Origin: Melampsora larici-populina 98AG31
Lineage: Eukaryota; Basidiomycota; Pucciniomycetes; Pucciniales; Melampsoraceae
DNA length: 64,000 nucleotides
Assembly: GCF_000204055.1 (NCBI RefSeq)
Contig: NW_006768771.1
Coordinates: 108,145-172,144 of the forward strand
Reading direction: 5' to 3'
Positions 23,113 through 35,399 of this stretch are shown piece after piece. The notes under the pieces were generated by a model. That model did no database searches. It was not told where the DNA came from and saw nothing but the letters and a program-made list of their open reading frames with translations. Each line of letters begins with the position of its first letter. Position 1 is the stretch's first letter. The position numbers and the translations under genes are program-made.

Positions 23113-24867
23113 TCAACTTAAATTGGTTTTTTGCCAAATAAAAAAACTACTACTAAACAATGAAGGTTTAGGTAAGATTCTCCTTCTAGGAATCTCCACT
23201 AAACTAGTGGTATACATTAATGGATTATTTGAATGATGGGTTTGATTAGAAACCGAAGGGACCGAAACAGGAGGAGCAGGAGGTGGAGGAAGTGTATAAC
23301 GTTTATAACCTCCAGGTCTTAAGATTACTGAACTTTCGATCATAGCAGATGAAGGAGCTGGAAGAGTTGGAGTAAAACTTATGGGATCGGTTGCGGCTGG
23401 TGAGGTGCTGGATGAAACTTGGGGTTCTGGTTTTGGGTTTTCGAGATGAATGTTGGATGGGATTGGTCTTAGTGCTAAATCTCTTACAAAGATCTTATAA
23501 TCAATCTGACCATTCCAAAAAAAATGCAATGCAAATATTATAAGAATTCATCATTATTCTAATATTTGACTGGAAAAAAATACACGTTTTGTGTAAAGAT
23601 TAAGCTTACTTCAAAACTCATCATCTCATTAGCTTGTTTCATCAAATCGAATCCAAAACGGTTTTGTTCTTTTAATAATTTCTTTTGTTCGATTCTTTGT
23701 TTGGATCGATTGATTAATCTTTCAGCTGAAGTACCTACAAACCTAAAAAAGAAAATCAAATCAAAAGATCATCAAATCAAAAACGAAAATAATCAATACC
23801 CAAACTTGAATGATTGAAAAAATAAAAGTTTTCAAACAATTGAGATCGTAGATAACTTACGTTGTAGTACGTGGTATATTTCCAATCGGTTTACTAGGTT
23901 TCTCAACCGATTTCTAATCCAAACCCAACCCCCCCCCAAAAAAGTCAATAAATTTCTTACAAAAACCAAGCTTTTTTTTCTGAAAATTATGAAAAAACCA
24001 AAAGAAATAAACCTTTTCAGATCCACCAAAAAGTGCACCCCAACAACTAGGATCATTCAAATCGAATTCACCCGTTGAAGATTTATTTAAAGTAGTCGGA
24101 TTCGTACCCGTACCTGTACCCTGAGTCATAATCTTAGGTTTTTTATTCGACACATTGATTTGTTTTCCATTACTTGATTTATTAGGTCTTTTAGTAGTAG
24201 TTGTTGTGGTAGTAGGTGCAGGTGCAGGTGTTGGAACAGGAGTCGAAGTACTAGAAGCTACTTTTTTATGATTTGAAGTGATTGGTTTAGGTTGAGGAGT
24301 AGATGATACATCAAGTAATGGGTTATGATTCACTTCTTTAATCGGATTCTGTTTTCGTTTCTTTTCTGATTTCGGTGGGTTCGTACTCAACAGTTCTTGT
24401 GATGGTGATGGTGATTGTATTTGAGTTTGAGCTTGAGTTTGATCGATCGGATCGGTTGTTGTTGTAGGAATAGTAGTAGATGGTTTTGATTTTTTGGTGT
24501 TGGATTTGTGGGTTTGATTTGATTTTGATTTTTTGTGGATTGAGTTCCGTTTGATTTTAATAGATGCTAATGGGTTTGGAATCGAAGGATTAGGTTGGTT
24601 TGGTTGGTTTGTAAGTTTTTGATCAGTTTGAATTGATTCATCCTGTTCTTGTTCTTGTTCTTGTGTTTGATCTGGTTTTGAAGGACTAGGAATGATGAAT
24701 GAATGAGCTTGAGTATCTTGAGTAGGACTGGTGAGATTAGTGTTAGGTGGATCAAAGTAAGCTAATGGAGTTGGAGCTGTTTCGAAAGTGATAGGTGAAT
24801 CTGGTGGATGGTGAAGTTGAGTGTGTTCTTCACTCAGATTAGTAAGTGGTGATGAATGATTTGACAT
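23113..24867 (-). CDS. Low-complexity protein of unknown function
   Basis: Exons 24867-24013, 23913-23861, 23742-23610 and 23505-23113 join in frame to give 477 residues. The start chosen is MSNHSSPLTN; an in-frame ATG at 24963 would add 32 residues but leaves only 93 bp to the next gene. The N-terminal 260 residues are rich in Ser, Thr, Pro, Gln and Lys with EQEQEQDE and KKSKSNQ runs. A conserved-looking core follows: DLNDPSCWGALFGG, then a charged helix (ERLINRSKQRIEQKKLLKEQ) and IDYKIFVRDLALRPIPSNI. The C-terminus is Pro-rich (LPPPPAPPVSVP). No catalytic motif is visible; a nuclear adaptor is possible. It is transcribed divergently from the ITFG1-like gene. Confidence 0.7.
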
Positions 24868-25056
24868 TTTGATCGGATGAGTAATCCAATTCCAATTCAA
24901 CTTGTCTAGATTTATATATTCAACTCGGGTATCATCTGCTATCGGATCTCGACCATCGGACATCGGATAGACACTCACTGTAATGTACTATGTCACTGAT
25001 CTTGTAAAGTTAATCCAATCTCAACTTAACAGTAATCCAATCCAACCATCAATCTG

Positions 25057-28000
25057 ATGAGATTCTTTTACTTCTTCATCTTATCAATTCCATTCTTGGT
25101 CAATTCATTCTCATGGAATCATAAAAAATTCAAATCGGAAGGACTCATCAATCTAGATCAACTCGGTTTAGAAACTCAAGATGGTCATATCATAGCCTTG
25201 GGTGATTCAAATGCTGATCAATTGTAAGTATCAAATCAACAATCAACAATCAACAATCAAATCAATCTAATGAATTCTTTTGAACTTTTTCGTTTTGTAG
25301 TCAAGATTTGTTTATCCTAAGTCAAGATCAAAGATCAATTCATCTTTATCTTTGGAATAGAGGTAATACTAAAACTCATTGGAATTCAACTTGGATCTCA
25401 ATTTCTTAAACTGACTTTTTCTTTCTTTTCTTGGGGGGTCTTCTTTTAGATCAATATCAATTCTTACCAGTTCAAAACAATCCTATCATCTCTCATTCAA
25501 TCGATCAATTTATCATCACTAATATCATTCTCACTGATATCAATTATGATGGGGTCAGTCTTTTCTTTTGCTGTTTCTATACTTTTATATTTTGTTTATT
25601 CTGATTCTTCTTTCTGACTTCAATTTAGCGTCTTGATGTCTTGGTCATGGGTTCTCATAATCCATCAGGTGCAGCCAATCAAGTTTTAAAAATGGAAGTC
25701 TGTTATGGTTTAGATGGTCAAAACTTTGGTTAGTTCATTTGATCAATATCATATTCCTTAGCGCATACATTGACATTTGTATTTGTATTCTAGCTGCTGC
25801 TATTCCTTTACCATCATCATTACTACCTCATCCTCTAGCCATCGATTCACAGGGCACGATGAAGGTAGATTTACTCGGTTTACCATCTAGTTTACCTTCG
25901 GTCTTTAAACTATGGCGTAATCAAGCCAATGCTCAAAATACTACTACACCCTTTGATATGTCTGTCTAATTTCAACTTTTCATTTAATGCTGCTGTTAAA
26001 CTAAATCGTATTCCAATTCTAGTGTAGACCTTCCTTTCAATGGAGAACTTAACTGTAATTTACCTAATCCACACAGTAATTCATTCATAGATCTAGATGG
26101 CGATTGTTTAGCAGGTGAGTCATCTCATTCTTTATTCATCTCTTTCAATTCTCTTCATTGATTTTGTTTTTTTTCTTTTCTTTTTTTCTAGATATCTTTT
26201 TAACTTGTGAAGATAGTTTAGGTCAACAAACGTATCAAATCTGGATCAATCATCATTCTCAAGGATTCTCATTATCACGAGAAGGTCTCTTACCTAAAGG
26301 TACCAAACATATCACTTTTGCTGATGTAGGTAAGCCTTCTTGATCCGCAAAAAAACCCTGCTTTTTTTTAATAAGCTTGATCATTCATCTTCAAGCTGAT
26401 GTGTTATTTTGATTATTTTTTTTAAAGATCGAGATGGGACAATTGATATGATCTTTGCTACTTGTCCTGATGATGATCATTGTTCAATTCATGTGGCTTA
26501 TAATCAACAAATCCCATTATGTAAATCTCATCCTACTTCAACTGATTCCAATTGTCGAGATCCTCAAAACTTGTGCACAGCCGATCCCAAGTTTGAATTT
26601 TCCTTTGAATCAAGCGAATCGGTGAGTGAAATTGGAATTGATAATCTTTTTGATGTTGAAAGTTTAAGAAAAATTGGATTTGATGGTTTTTTAGGCTTTC
26701 AGTTCATTGCCGATTGATCAACTTTTTCCAGAGTTTACATTAGTGACTAAGATTTCATCAGATGATTTTTTAGGTACTAGTCCTGTATCGATTCAAACTG
26801 GAGATTTTGATTTAGATGGGTTTCCCGATTTATTGATCATGATCACTCAACATGGTCCAGATTCAAGTCGATCGGCTACACCTCAATTGTTACGTAGTAT
26901 CCCTTGTAGTTTGACAACTTGTACATCGGCGGAAGTGTCGAGTTCGAGAAGAACGTTTGAAGCGATGGTGGATCATATGAACCCATTGACTTCCATTCAA
27001 GATGCTAAGAGTGTGTTCTTTATGGATATCGATGAGGATGGAACATTAGATCTGGTGGTTCAAAGAGCTGGAAAAAGTTTGGTTCCTACAAGTAGATCGG
27101 TGACCTTTATTAAAAATAATTTCTTTAATGATGCTTTTTTCTTAAAAGCGATGCGTACGTTTGTTTGTTTTTTTTGAGCGGGTTTGGGTTTGGATGAATC
27201 GATTTGACTTATGATTTTTTTTGTGGATTGGTTAGTTTTGAATGGTGCTTGTGAAACTTGGTGTCCTTCACGTGATGGACAACCTAGGTATCGTGTATGT
27301 TTTTTTAGATTCACATGTTTTTTTGAGATTTGAAAATCCTGATTGGTTTTTCTTGGTTCATGAAATTTTGTAGCCTTATGGAGTGAATTTTCCAGGAGCA
27401 TCGTATAAGTTCACGATTCAAGATACGTTTGGAACAAGAAGGGCTACAGCAGGTTTGGATTTCTTTTTTCTTTCATTTCATTTCATTTCATTTCATTTCA
27501 TTTCATTTCATTCTTGTTCATCAAATTTCTTTAAGTGATTTCATAAATGGAGTTTCTGATTTGATGAACCTTTTTTTTGGTTTTGGTTTTTTTGCTTTGA
27601 TTTTATCGAACAAAGTTGGACAAATCCCATTTCATTCATACCCATCACCTACTACACCATACAGTTTTTTCGGATTAGGAAGAACGAATAATTATGTCGA
27701 AAGTTTGTTTGTAGGAAGTACAAGAACCTCAACATTGAACAAAGAGGGAGAGAAAGGAATGATTAAGATTGAAGGAGTCTTACCCAATTCGGAATTAGTG
27801 GTCAATCCATTTGGAATCGAATGGTTAAAGGAAGTTTATCTTTTGCCGGGTGATTGGATTCCTTGGGTGATGATCAGTTTGATGGTCTTGATCTTTTTGT
27901 TGGGTTTGATTGTGGGAGTTTTACATTTTCATGAAAAGGTTTGGAAGGCTTTTTTTGGTTTTTGAAGAGAAAAAGTTTGGTTTAATGACTTTTTTTGGTT

Positions 28001-28193
28001 TGGTTAATTGTAGAGAGATGATGAAAGGGAAAGAAGGAAGAAAGCTCATAAGATCAAGTTAGTGTTTCTTTTTTATTTTTTATTTTTTGATTTGATTGAA
28101 TCATTTTGGGAAAGAAAAAATGAAATTAATGAATGAATGATTCTTTTTTTGGGTTTTTGTTTTTGATTGAATGATAGTTTTGATGCTTTGTGA
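25057..28193 (+). CDS. FG-GAP repeat membrane protein, ITFG1/TIP homolog
   Basis: Fourteen exons join in frame to 667 residues: 25057-25223, 25301-25362, 25450-25553, 25629-25728, 25794-25959, 26023-26114, 26192-26329, 26428-26621, 26695-27154, 27236-27294, 27374-27452, 27616-27938, 28014-28057, 28178-28193. The N-terminus (MRFFYFFILSIPFLVNSFS) is a signal peptide. FG-GAP-type calcium-loop motifs follow: LGDSNADQFQDLFIL, DINYDGRLDVLVMG, DLDGDCLADIFL, DVDRDGTIDMIFA, DFDLDGFPDLLIM, DIDEDGTLDLVV. PYGVNFPGASYKFTIQDT and YSFFGLGRTNNYVE are hallmarks of the T-cell immunomodulatory protein family. One C-terminal membrane helix (VMISLMVLIFLLGLIVGV) is followed by a short basic tail (RDDERERRKK). Expected to be a type I protein of the secretory pathway with a lumenal beta-propeller. 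The last exon codes only a few residues. Confidence 0.9.
27471..27512 (+). repeat. TTTCA microsatellite in an intron
   Basis: Eight perfect TTTCA units within intron 11 of the ITFG1-like gene, a likely length polymorphism. Confidence 0.9.
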
Positions 28194-28444
28194 TGTGGGA
28201 TTCTTGAAGATCAAAAACGTACATACTGTTGTTTATTTTTTTATAAAATTAAATGGTTGTGGTTTAGATTTTTTTTTTTGAAAAAAATGTCAACAAAAAA
28301 TGTAATGATATTTTATTAAATCATAACTTTTTCAAAATTTCTTTCTTCTTTTTGTAAATTATAGATACATATATGGGTTTTCTTTGGTGGGTTCTTTTTG
28401 GTGGGGTTTCTAATTGAAGAAATTATGATTTTTTTTCTAAGATA

Positions 28445-28909
28445 CAGTCAAACCTGTCTTAAGACATACCCCTTGGTCCGACCAATTTGGCATGCCTTAT
28501 AGCAGGTTATGTCATATGGCAGAGTACTGCCATATGGCATATGTAATTGTATGCCTTTCAAATTATCTCTATAATCACATATTTTCATGTCATAAGACAG
28601 GGTTTTTCTGACAGCACAGCTTTTGAGTACACCTAATTGCTCCATTTCATGATACTTGAATGGGAATGGGATCAAGGGCACAAAAGATGGATCAAATAAA
28701 GTACCCATAACATATGTATTTACACACTATGCACACTTTTTGGGGTATTTTATGCCTTAATATCATACTAATGTCCAAAAAAAAGTATGCCATAAGGCAT
28801 TAGACAGAGAAGGCATAATTTGGCCCTGACCATGCTTGTACAGGCCAAAATGTATGCAATTTGGCAGGTTAAGCCAATATACAGGTATGCCATACAACAG
28901 GCTTGACTG
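28445..28909. mobile_element. Pogo-type MITE (465 bp)
   Basis: Ends CAGTCAAACCTGTC and the reverse complement of CAGTCAAGCCTGTT, flanked by TA on each side (28443-28444, 28910-28911). The interior repeats TATGCCAT/ATGGCATA words. Same end type as 7714-9030 and as the right end at 59869. No transposase. Confidence 0.75.
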
Positions 28910-28911
28910 TA

Positions 28912-29179
28912 TTAAGAAAATGGTGTATTTGTCTTTTTTAAAGAAGATTTGGAAATAATCTTTGGTGAACTTTGGATTTTGAATTTTATCATATAAAACA
29001 GTTTAATCCTTTTTGAAAAAAAATGCGATGGTTTTATCCTTTGATCTAATTTAATGAAGGAAGAATTGTTGAAATGTGACAAAACAAGTATCAAATCATA
29101 TTTTAAAAATCTTTTAATCAAGTCATCAAATCTGAATGGATGAATTAACCCAAGAAACCAAACTGGTGATTTCAGATCA
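28912..29179. other. Intergenic
   Basis: AT-rich, nothing recognised. Confidence 0.3.
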
Positions 29180-29860
29180 ATGAAACCAAGGAAATTATCA
29201 AGCTTTATTAAAAGAAAAAATGGCACCAACTGGTCTTCTTCTGCCAAAGAAGAGAAGCTTACCAAAGCTTGGATCCATGTTAGCCAGCAACCTGAGTTTG
29301 GCACAGATCAGTGTGGCAAAGTTTTTTTTGTCAACAGTTCACTGATTGACTTAATCCCATTGAATCATTTGAAGATCAAGACATTAAATTGGTCTAAATC
29401 AAGTGATGAAGTTGATTGATGTATTAAATCTTGTAGACAGTCCTGTTTGAATACCCATGCTCAAATCTTCAGGCATGTCTTTTCAGATCAAACAAAACTC
29501 TCCCAGCAGAACTGTTCATACAATCTTTCAATCAAGATCTACAACTAAATGACTCCTACAAGCTTAGCTCACTTCCAATCCCTCCCAGATTGGAGGATTC
29601 TTCCTCTTGCACCCAAGTGGATCATTCCACAAGCTCCTCCTGGCCCTTTTGCAATGGCTATGACAGCTGTAACCTCTAGCAATGCTGCCTTAGATTTCAC
29701 CGCTCCCAGCACCCCTCTTTCTTGTACATTGCCTTGCCTGATTGGAACTAAACAAGCCAAACACAAGTGTTAGGACAATGCAAAGGCAGAACACATTGAA
29801 GCAGCTCAAGATGAACAAATCAAATGGAGTGATGAATTGGCTGAAGATCGCCACTAGGAC
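29180..29860 (+). pseudogene. Decayed transposon SANT/trihelix-like gene
   Basis: The first part reads NGTNWSSSAKEEKLTKAWIH then VSQQPEFGTDQCGKVFF, the pattern of the Myb/SANT-like proteins that accompany PIF/Harbinger elements and their plant NAM-associated relatives. After a break, 29549-29773 reads to LPCLIGTKQAKHKC, hits a TAG, and continues in frame with DNAKAEHIEAAQDEQIKWSD, the usual ...GTKxAK... end region. Frame breaks and the stop show it is dead. Confidence 0.5.
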
Positions 29861-30039
29861 TAGTAACAATTAACATTAACATCCAGTCTAAATGTCTGCA
29901 GAAGATTTTATATTGGATGTGTAGATCACTCAGCAAGTCTTGTCTCAAAAGTGATTCCAAAAGATAATATCAGCACATCAATTCAATGTAGATCAAAAAT
30001 CAAAGAAAAGAAGCTTATCTTCTGAAATATCCCACATTC

Positions 30040-31430
30040 AACCAAGAGGTTGACCATTGGTTCCGCAAACCATGGCCCATGGTGATGCCAAGCCACTACC
30101 TTCATGGTGAGGTGTTGCACTTGATAGGTCCCATTTTTGTCAACCTATGTCACAGTGGCTCCAATGAAGGCATGTCAGTTGCCTTTTGTTGTCCAGGCGT
30201 TGTGGATCAAGTTGAGTTTCAATTTGATACCCTATGTTAATTGTTGCATTGTGAGATGTTCATCATATTGTTGGTTGAAATTGATCAGAAAAGACTTGTT
30301 CCTTCAAATAAACATTGATACCATTTGCCTCATCAGCAGCCCACCAATGTCCATGAAGACTGGTGTCCTTTCAAAGGTACTGCACCATTCCCCAAAGGAT
30401 AGGATTCTCCAAGCAACTCCAGGGTTGAGTGTATTGAATGTGCCAAATAGTGGCCATTTGATTGAGTTTTGCATTATTGAAGCCAACATTAGGTGTGGAA
30501 ACAACAAACAAACTCAAGGGTCCAGTTCCCTTCTTTGCTGCTGCCTTGGCTTTGCAAATTTTGGCAACAGAAGGTGGAATACCTAGACTAGGTTTTTGGG
30601 CTTTAGCTTTGAGTCAACCATCACATCCCTTGTCTGACCAGCCATCTTGAGTGTATCTGTCTTGGTGGGATTTGAGGTTGCCTGTCATATTTGTGTAACT
30701 TTATAACCCTGACAGGGTTGTGTTTGTCCCCATGACAGAATTGGCAGGGGTAGGACTCAGAGAGCAGTGGCTTTGATTAATTGTGTGCAAAAGAGGTATT
30801 ATAAAAGATATAAATCCAGAAGTAACAGAGAAAAGAAAAGGAGAAGACAGTAATGACTCACAGCCAGGCCTTCATGGAAAGGAAGGCCATAATAAGCCCT
30901 AAGCTGATTCATATTGGTTTGGGTGTCATTGGGCTTCTGCGTCTTTGCAGCTATAGTGTGGTCCTTGTCACCTGAATTGGCTCACAAGATGCCCTGGTTC
31001 ACATTCTTGGAGACAGACTGGGAATCAGAAATGGGATAGATAGGCAGGTTTGATGTATTTATAACCAGGATGGAGAGGAATCAAGTACATGCCCTATTTG
31101 CCTTCAAAGAACCTTCTTTGGTGGTTTTCTTCTTGAAAGCCTTCTTCTGTTTTTTCTGTGTCCTTGCAACTGAAGTACATTCTTCAGACAACTCTCCAAT
31201 TACAACCTCCTCAACTTTGTCGGTACACTTTTGTTTTTTACTTCCTACCACAGGCTCATTGTCAGAAGTGTTGGCTACAATGTGAGAGGTCTGATTATGC
31301 TTGTTTTTCAATGCAATGTGAACTGATTGTACTGATGTTTTGCTGTCAATTTAGAGGCGTTGACAAGAGTCTGAGCCAGTTTGGATCATACTGGGAGAGG
31401 TGACTTGCCTGCGGCATCACACAGGTTGTT
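30040..31430 (-). pseudogene. hAT transposase relic
   Basis: A diverged relative of the gene at 1028-3067, in pieces. A start-like MPQASHLSQYDPNWLRLL lies near 31427. A Lys-rich N-terminal part is at 31311-31081. YPCQFC near 30755 is the start of a BED finger but shifts frame. FNNAKLNQMATIWHIQYTQPW near 30450 aligns with FDNKILNQMVGMWVIRTAQPW of the first copy. LIHNAWTTKGN-stop-HAFIGATVT-stop and AWHHHGPWFAEPMVNLL at 30220-30040 contain two in-frame stops. Clearly inactive. Confidence 0.65.
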
Positions 31431-32826
31431 TGGAGGTAACTGAGGATATATTGAAAATTGAGGAATATGATGATAAGGAAAATACAGGTTGGTTGTGGCA
31501 GATAAGAAATTAAAAAATAGGTAAGTGAAGTGTTGTTGGAAGTGATAATTGGGTGAAACAGTTGAGAATAGGAGGACGGAAATTTGACCCACAACAGTCC
31601 AAATATAAGTATTGCCACTCAACCGCTTGGACTAACGCTGCTTGTTGTTGCCTTCTCATAGACCCCATCAGGAAGGTGAGAGTCCACATTGTTTAGCCAG
31701 TGCTGAAAGCAGGGTGGATGGAGCTATCTTGGGTGATTGACAAGGGATGTTGTTGCTCAATCGGTCACCCTTGCTTGAATATGCTGAAATGGGAAATTTG
31801 GCCCACAACAGCCGCAACTTTAGAGGTCCTGGGTGTTACTATAGGCGTTAACAATGCAGGTCATCAAAAGATGGTTTCCCTGGGCTCTGTGGCGGTGCGG
31901 ACCAGGGAGCTATGAGAAACTGCAACATTTGCTGTGTTGCTTGACAAAACAACCACAACGCACTGTCCCGCATCAGTCAAGATGTGTTGCTGACCCGGTG
32001 TTGATATGGGTATAGACAAGTACCCTACCCATAGTTTTCTATGCACCCACTACTTTTTGATACCCCTTAAAAAAATCATTTGGTGTAGTGTTATTCATTC
32101 AAGAAATTTGGGTCCTGCTTGTTTTTTTTTTGTTTTTGGTAATCCTTCACAGAGCCTCAAAATGAACCTGGCAAAGCCCCAGGAAGACTGATTTTTTCAA
32201 AAAACTTCTTCCTAGGATACATCCCACATACTTTGTTTGAATATTCAAGGGGTTACAATGGGGCAAAAACTACAGCTGGATGACATAAACTGGTACACCC
32301 CTATTTGACACAAGTATGAGAATCCTGTCAAGTAATTGAGTATGCAACAAAACAACTGGGGCGCGATGATGGCCATGGCGGGCAAGAAACAATGGTGGTG
32401 ATCTTGTAAATTGCTCAGGAAAATGCGTAAAAAAGCCTTCTGGAGTAAAGAGTGCTTTTGTATACACGCTACAAGATCAGAATTTAAATTCACCCGGAAG
32501 CCCACCTTGTCACACAAGTTGATTGAATTCAAATCTATGTACCAACAACATCCTGGCTCTGGTAAATCATTGTTGCATGGCTTACAGGTTGTATCATCGC
32601 CAGTATAACTTGTGTTATGTAGTAGGATTTGTTTTTGACAAACAACCACCAGAAGCATCATTTATATCAGCTAGAGAGTTTGCATAATTAAAGAATAGAG
32701 TGACAATAATCTAAAACTATTGCTCATAGTCATTACTTACCGTGGTTTTGATCTCTTTTCCAAGATCGGATTCAACCCTACAGATTGTCTGACTTCACGA
32801 GTCACTCTACGTACCATTGGCTGTTA
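31431..32826. other. Intergenic, probable hAT flank
   Basis: The part next to 31430 is pyrimidine-rich on the minus strand like a leader sequence. Open frames such as 32661-32245 (minus) have no recognisable domain. No complete terminal repeats were found. Confidence 0.3.
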
Positions 32827-33201
32827 GAGCATCCACAGCCGTGTGGCGTAAACCGTGTCGTACGGAAATTTAGGGCAAAAACATCCACAGCTGATGCCCT
32901 AAATTGTCACGTAGCTCAGGGAATTTCCTCCGTGCGAGCCAAAATAGAAGAAATTTGTTCTTCCCTAAATTCATCTGTACCTCGCTCTTCCCATAAAACT
33001 CTCACTTCCTCGCCGACACTCCCTGAAAATCATCCCCCTTGATGATCAATAACCCATAACTCACCTTGCCAAATATGCTTCAAGCCGTACTGTACGGAAC
33101 CACGGCTGTGCATCAGTTAAAAATCATGCCTCAAACACTTCCACAAACGATCCGTGCGACCCTCCGTACAATACCGATTTACGGCACAGCTGTGGATGCT
33201 C
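32827..33201. mobile_element. Harbinger-type MITE (375 bp)
   Basis: Inverted ends GAGCATCCACAGCCGTG and the reverse complement of GAGCATCCACAGCTGTG, extended by GTAAA after a short mismatch, with TTA on both sides (32824-32826, 33202-33204). A 3-bp TWA duplication is the mark of PIF/Harbinger. No coding capacity. Confidence 0.8.
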
Positions 33202-33712
33202 TTAGGATACCATTGAGTCAAAGGTTATTTTGAGAAAATTGGAACAAGAAGTCAAGACTTTACTCACGTTTGACCATCTTGGAGAGACTTGGCGGAGATT
33301 ACAACTGTTAGAATTGACAAGGATTTAGTACAAATAGATCAAAGGATCAGTGAGTATGAACATCACTGACCTGCTAGCACAGCAAGGATGATGACCTTGA
33401 AGAAAAACATGAGAATTGATTGATTGTAGAAGAGATAAGAGAAAGTTGATGGTTCAAGGAGTCAAAGATCTTGAGGAAATGCAAAAATCAAAAGTGAACC
33501 TCAATTCCTTTTGAGCTTGCTGCTAGACTTTTGAAAACCTACATGAAATCACATACGAAAAATGTGGAATTGGCAATGTTTGTACTATAGCAGCCACAGC
33601 ATTATTCTATATCTTTCTATATACAACGTACATATCAATTGTCCCGGATAATTAGTTGATGGGGACCATATGTAGAATCATCAATTGGAATCCTTGTTGT
33701 TTGTACAACTAA
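33202..33712. other. Spacer between two Harbinger-type MITEs
   Basis: About 510 bp of AT-rich DNA, nothing recognised. Confidence 0.4.
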
Positions 33713-34107
33713 GAGCATCCACAATGGTCCACCTACTTTGCGGGCCCCCAGCGATGTAGGGGGTCAAAACGCAAAAAAGCATTCCAACGGAGCTCACACA
33801 ATCGGGGGTGAGACGTCGGGGGCCTCCAGATTTCCATCCAATTCCGGACCCCCCACATCTGCAAGGTCTATAGGGGCTCCCAATATCACGTGCCACTGCT
33901 TCCACGTGACAGATATAGTCACGTCTCAAACCACACTCGAAACAAGATGATATGGTACAAGCATACCATATCACTCAATTGAGTTCTGGCCCCTGACTTC
34001 AAGTGCACCGCTGTGGACACCTGTTTTTTTGACCCCCTACATCCACAAAATCGGGATCGGGGGTCTGTTCCAGGGCCCTCAAAGCAGGTGGACTGTTGTG
34101 GATGCTC
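33713..34107. mobile_element. Harbinger-type MITE (395 bp)
   Basis: Ends GAGCATCCACAATGGTCC and the reverse complement of GAGCATCCACAACAGTCC, flanked by TAA (33710-33712, 34108-34110). The interior is GC-richer with GGGGGTC/GACCCCC words. Same family type as 32827-33201, different subfamily. Confidence 0.8.
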
Positions 34108-34410
34108 TAACACCCACACTGCTTGTTGCACACTCCGATGCGCAGCAAGGTGGCAAAGACGCGTAGCGTGGGGCTTATTTACAGGAGTTTAGCAAATATT
34201 GTTTTTACATTTCAACAAAAGAAATACACCAACAGACTGACAGCTAGGGCAACATAAACCAGAAGATATCTTTGATTGACACCCAAGATTAATGATGAAA
34301 GGATGGTATGTACATAGATTGTGTTACCTCAACCCTCAACAGCAGCTGTATCAGTCTCTTAAGATCCATTCAACATAATTTTTTTTGAATTTACAAAGGG
34401 TGACAATGTG
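34108..34410. other. Intergenic
   Basis: Nothing recognised. Confidence 0.3.
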
Positions 34411-34562
34411 GTACTCAAAGCAAGTATGTAGGCGTACATACTTTATGCTACACACTTTTTTTTGGCGGGGAAAAAAACAAAAATATACTTTTGGTCTTGT
34501 TTTCCCCGCCAAAAAAAGTATGTAGCAAAAAGTATGTACATGTACATACTTGCTTTGAGTAC
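34411..34562. mobile_element. Near-perfect 152-bp hairpin (foldback MITE)
   Basis: Left arm GTACTCAAAGCAAGTATGTA (34411) pairs with right arm ending TTGCTTTGAGTAC at 34562; pairing continues through AGTATGTA and TTTGGCGGGGAAAA/TTTTCCCCGCCAAA, leaving a loop of about 20 bases around ATATACTTTTGGTC. The near-identity of the arms indicates a recent element or gene conversion. Confidence 0.8.
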
Positions 34563-34875
34563 CCTAAATGACACAGAATCAGCCGTAAGCTAGCATAGCC
34601 CTAATGACATGATGAGGAGACCCCTCTCAGATACATACCAGGTTACTCTGAGTCTCACCTTCTGGTAATAGTATTCCCAAAATTTGGATATATCAAGATT
34701 ATGCACCTGGTATGACGATTCATATCAAAGGGTCTATCATATCCAAAAAAACTCAATCAAATTGTTAAATATAAACTTTAATCAACAATCAAACTTGTTC
34801 CTCAAGTTGCACAAGAGCAGTCAGTAGGACAAGTTTATTTTTCATTGAGATTTTTATCTTGGTAGAAGAAAAGAA
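34563..34875. other. Intergenic
   Basis: Nothing recognised. Confidence 0.3.
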
Positions 34876-35260
34876 TTACGAGTTCATAGATCCATTTTGA
34901 ACTTCATTCAAGATCCGTTTCCTATCAATAGGCTTCAAAATCAAATCACTTGAAAATAAAGCAGCGGTACCCAACCCATTTGAATTATCAATATACTTCA
35001 TCTCATTCTCATTTGCTTGAATTGTCAATCTTTCTGTCCAACCTTTTCTCATCAATTGATATAAATTAACCAATTAAGTTACACCTCCAACCAATTCACA
35101 AAAATCAGTGCATTTTTGATTTCTTTAAATTGACTTTTAAGCTGTAAATCCAGTCCACTCCAATAAAGAACCAAAAGACTAAATTTGTAAAATGATCCTC
35201 TTCATATTGACTTGCCATCTCCAATCCAACACCTTTCATCATGCGGAGAACACCACTACG
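34876..35260 (-). pseudogene. Possible gene fragment, unknown family
   Basis: Two stretches read like exons: one near 35250-35130 (MMKGVGLEMASQYEEDHFTN, then LVFWFFIGVDWIYSLK with a possible GT donor) and one at 35050-34876 (RKGWTERLTIQANENEMKY to ...VQNGSMNS and stop). No splice pair with matching phase was found and a TAA precedes the second frame. It may be a broken gene or a chance reading. Confidence 0.25.
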
Positions 35261-35399
35261 GTTGAATTAAAAATTGAAATGAAAAACTGTGTTACTTGAA
35301 TATATCTTCCTCCCAACACCAGAATGTATATTTCCACACAGAGACTGCATGTTTTAAAAAGTCAATCCCGTTGATTGATATACGTTGATGATGATATGT

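Noticed and set aside
24567..24755. Second minus-strand frame within the low-complexity gene
   Set aside because: Frame-shifted shadow of the same Gln/Thr-rich coding sequence.
32245..32661. 138-codon frame on the minus strand with many Cys
   Set aside because: Overlapping frames on both strands and no family resemblance; Cys spacing does not fit a known finger or secreted-peptide pattern.
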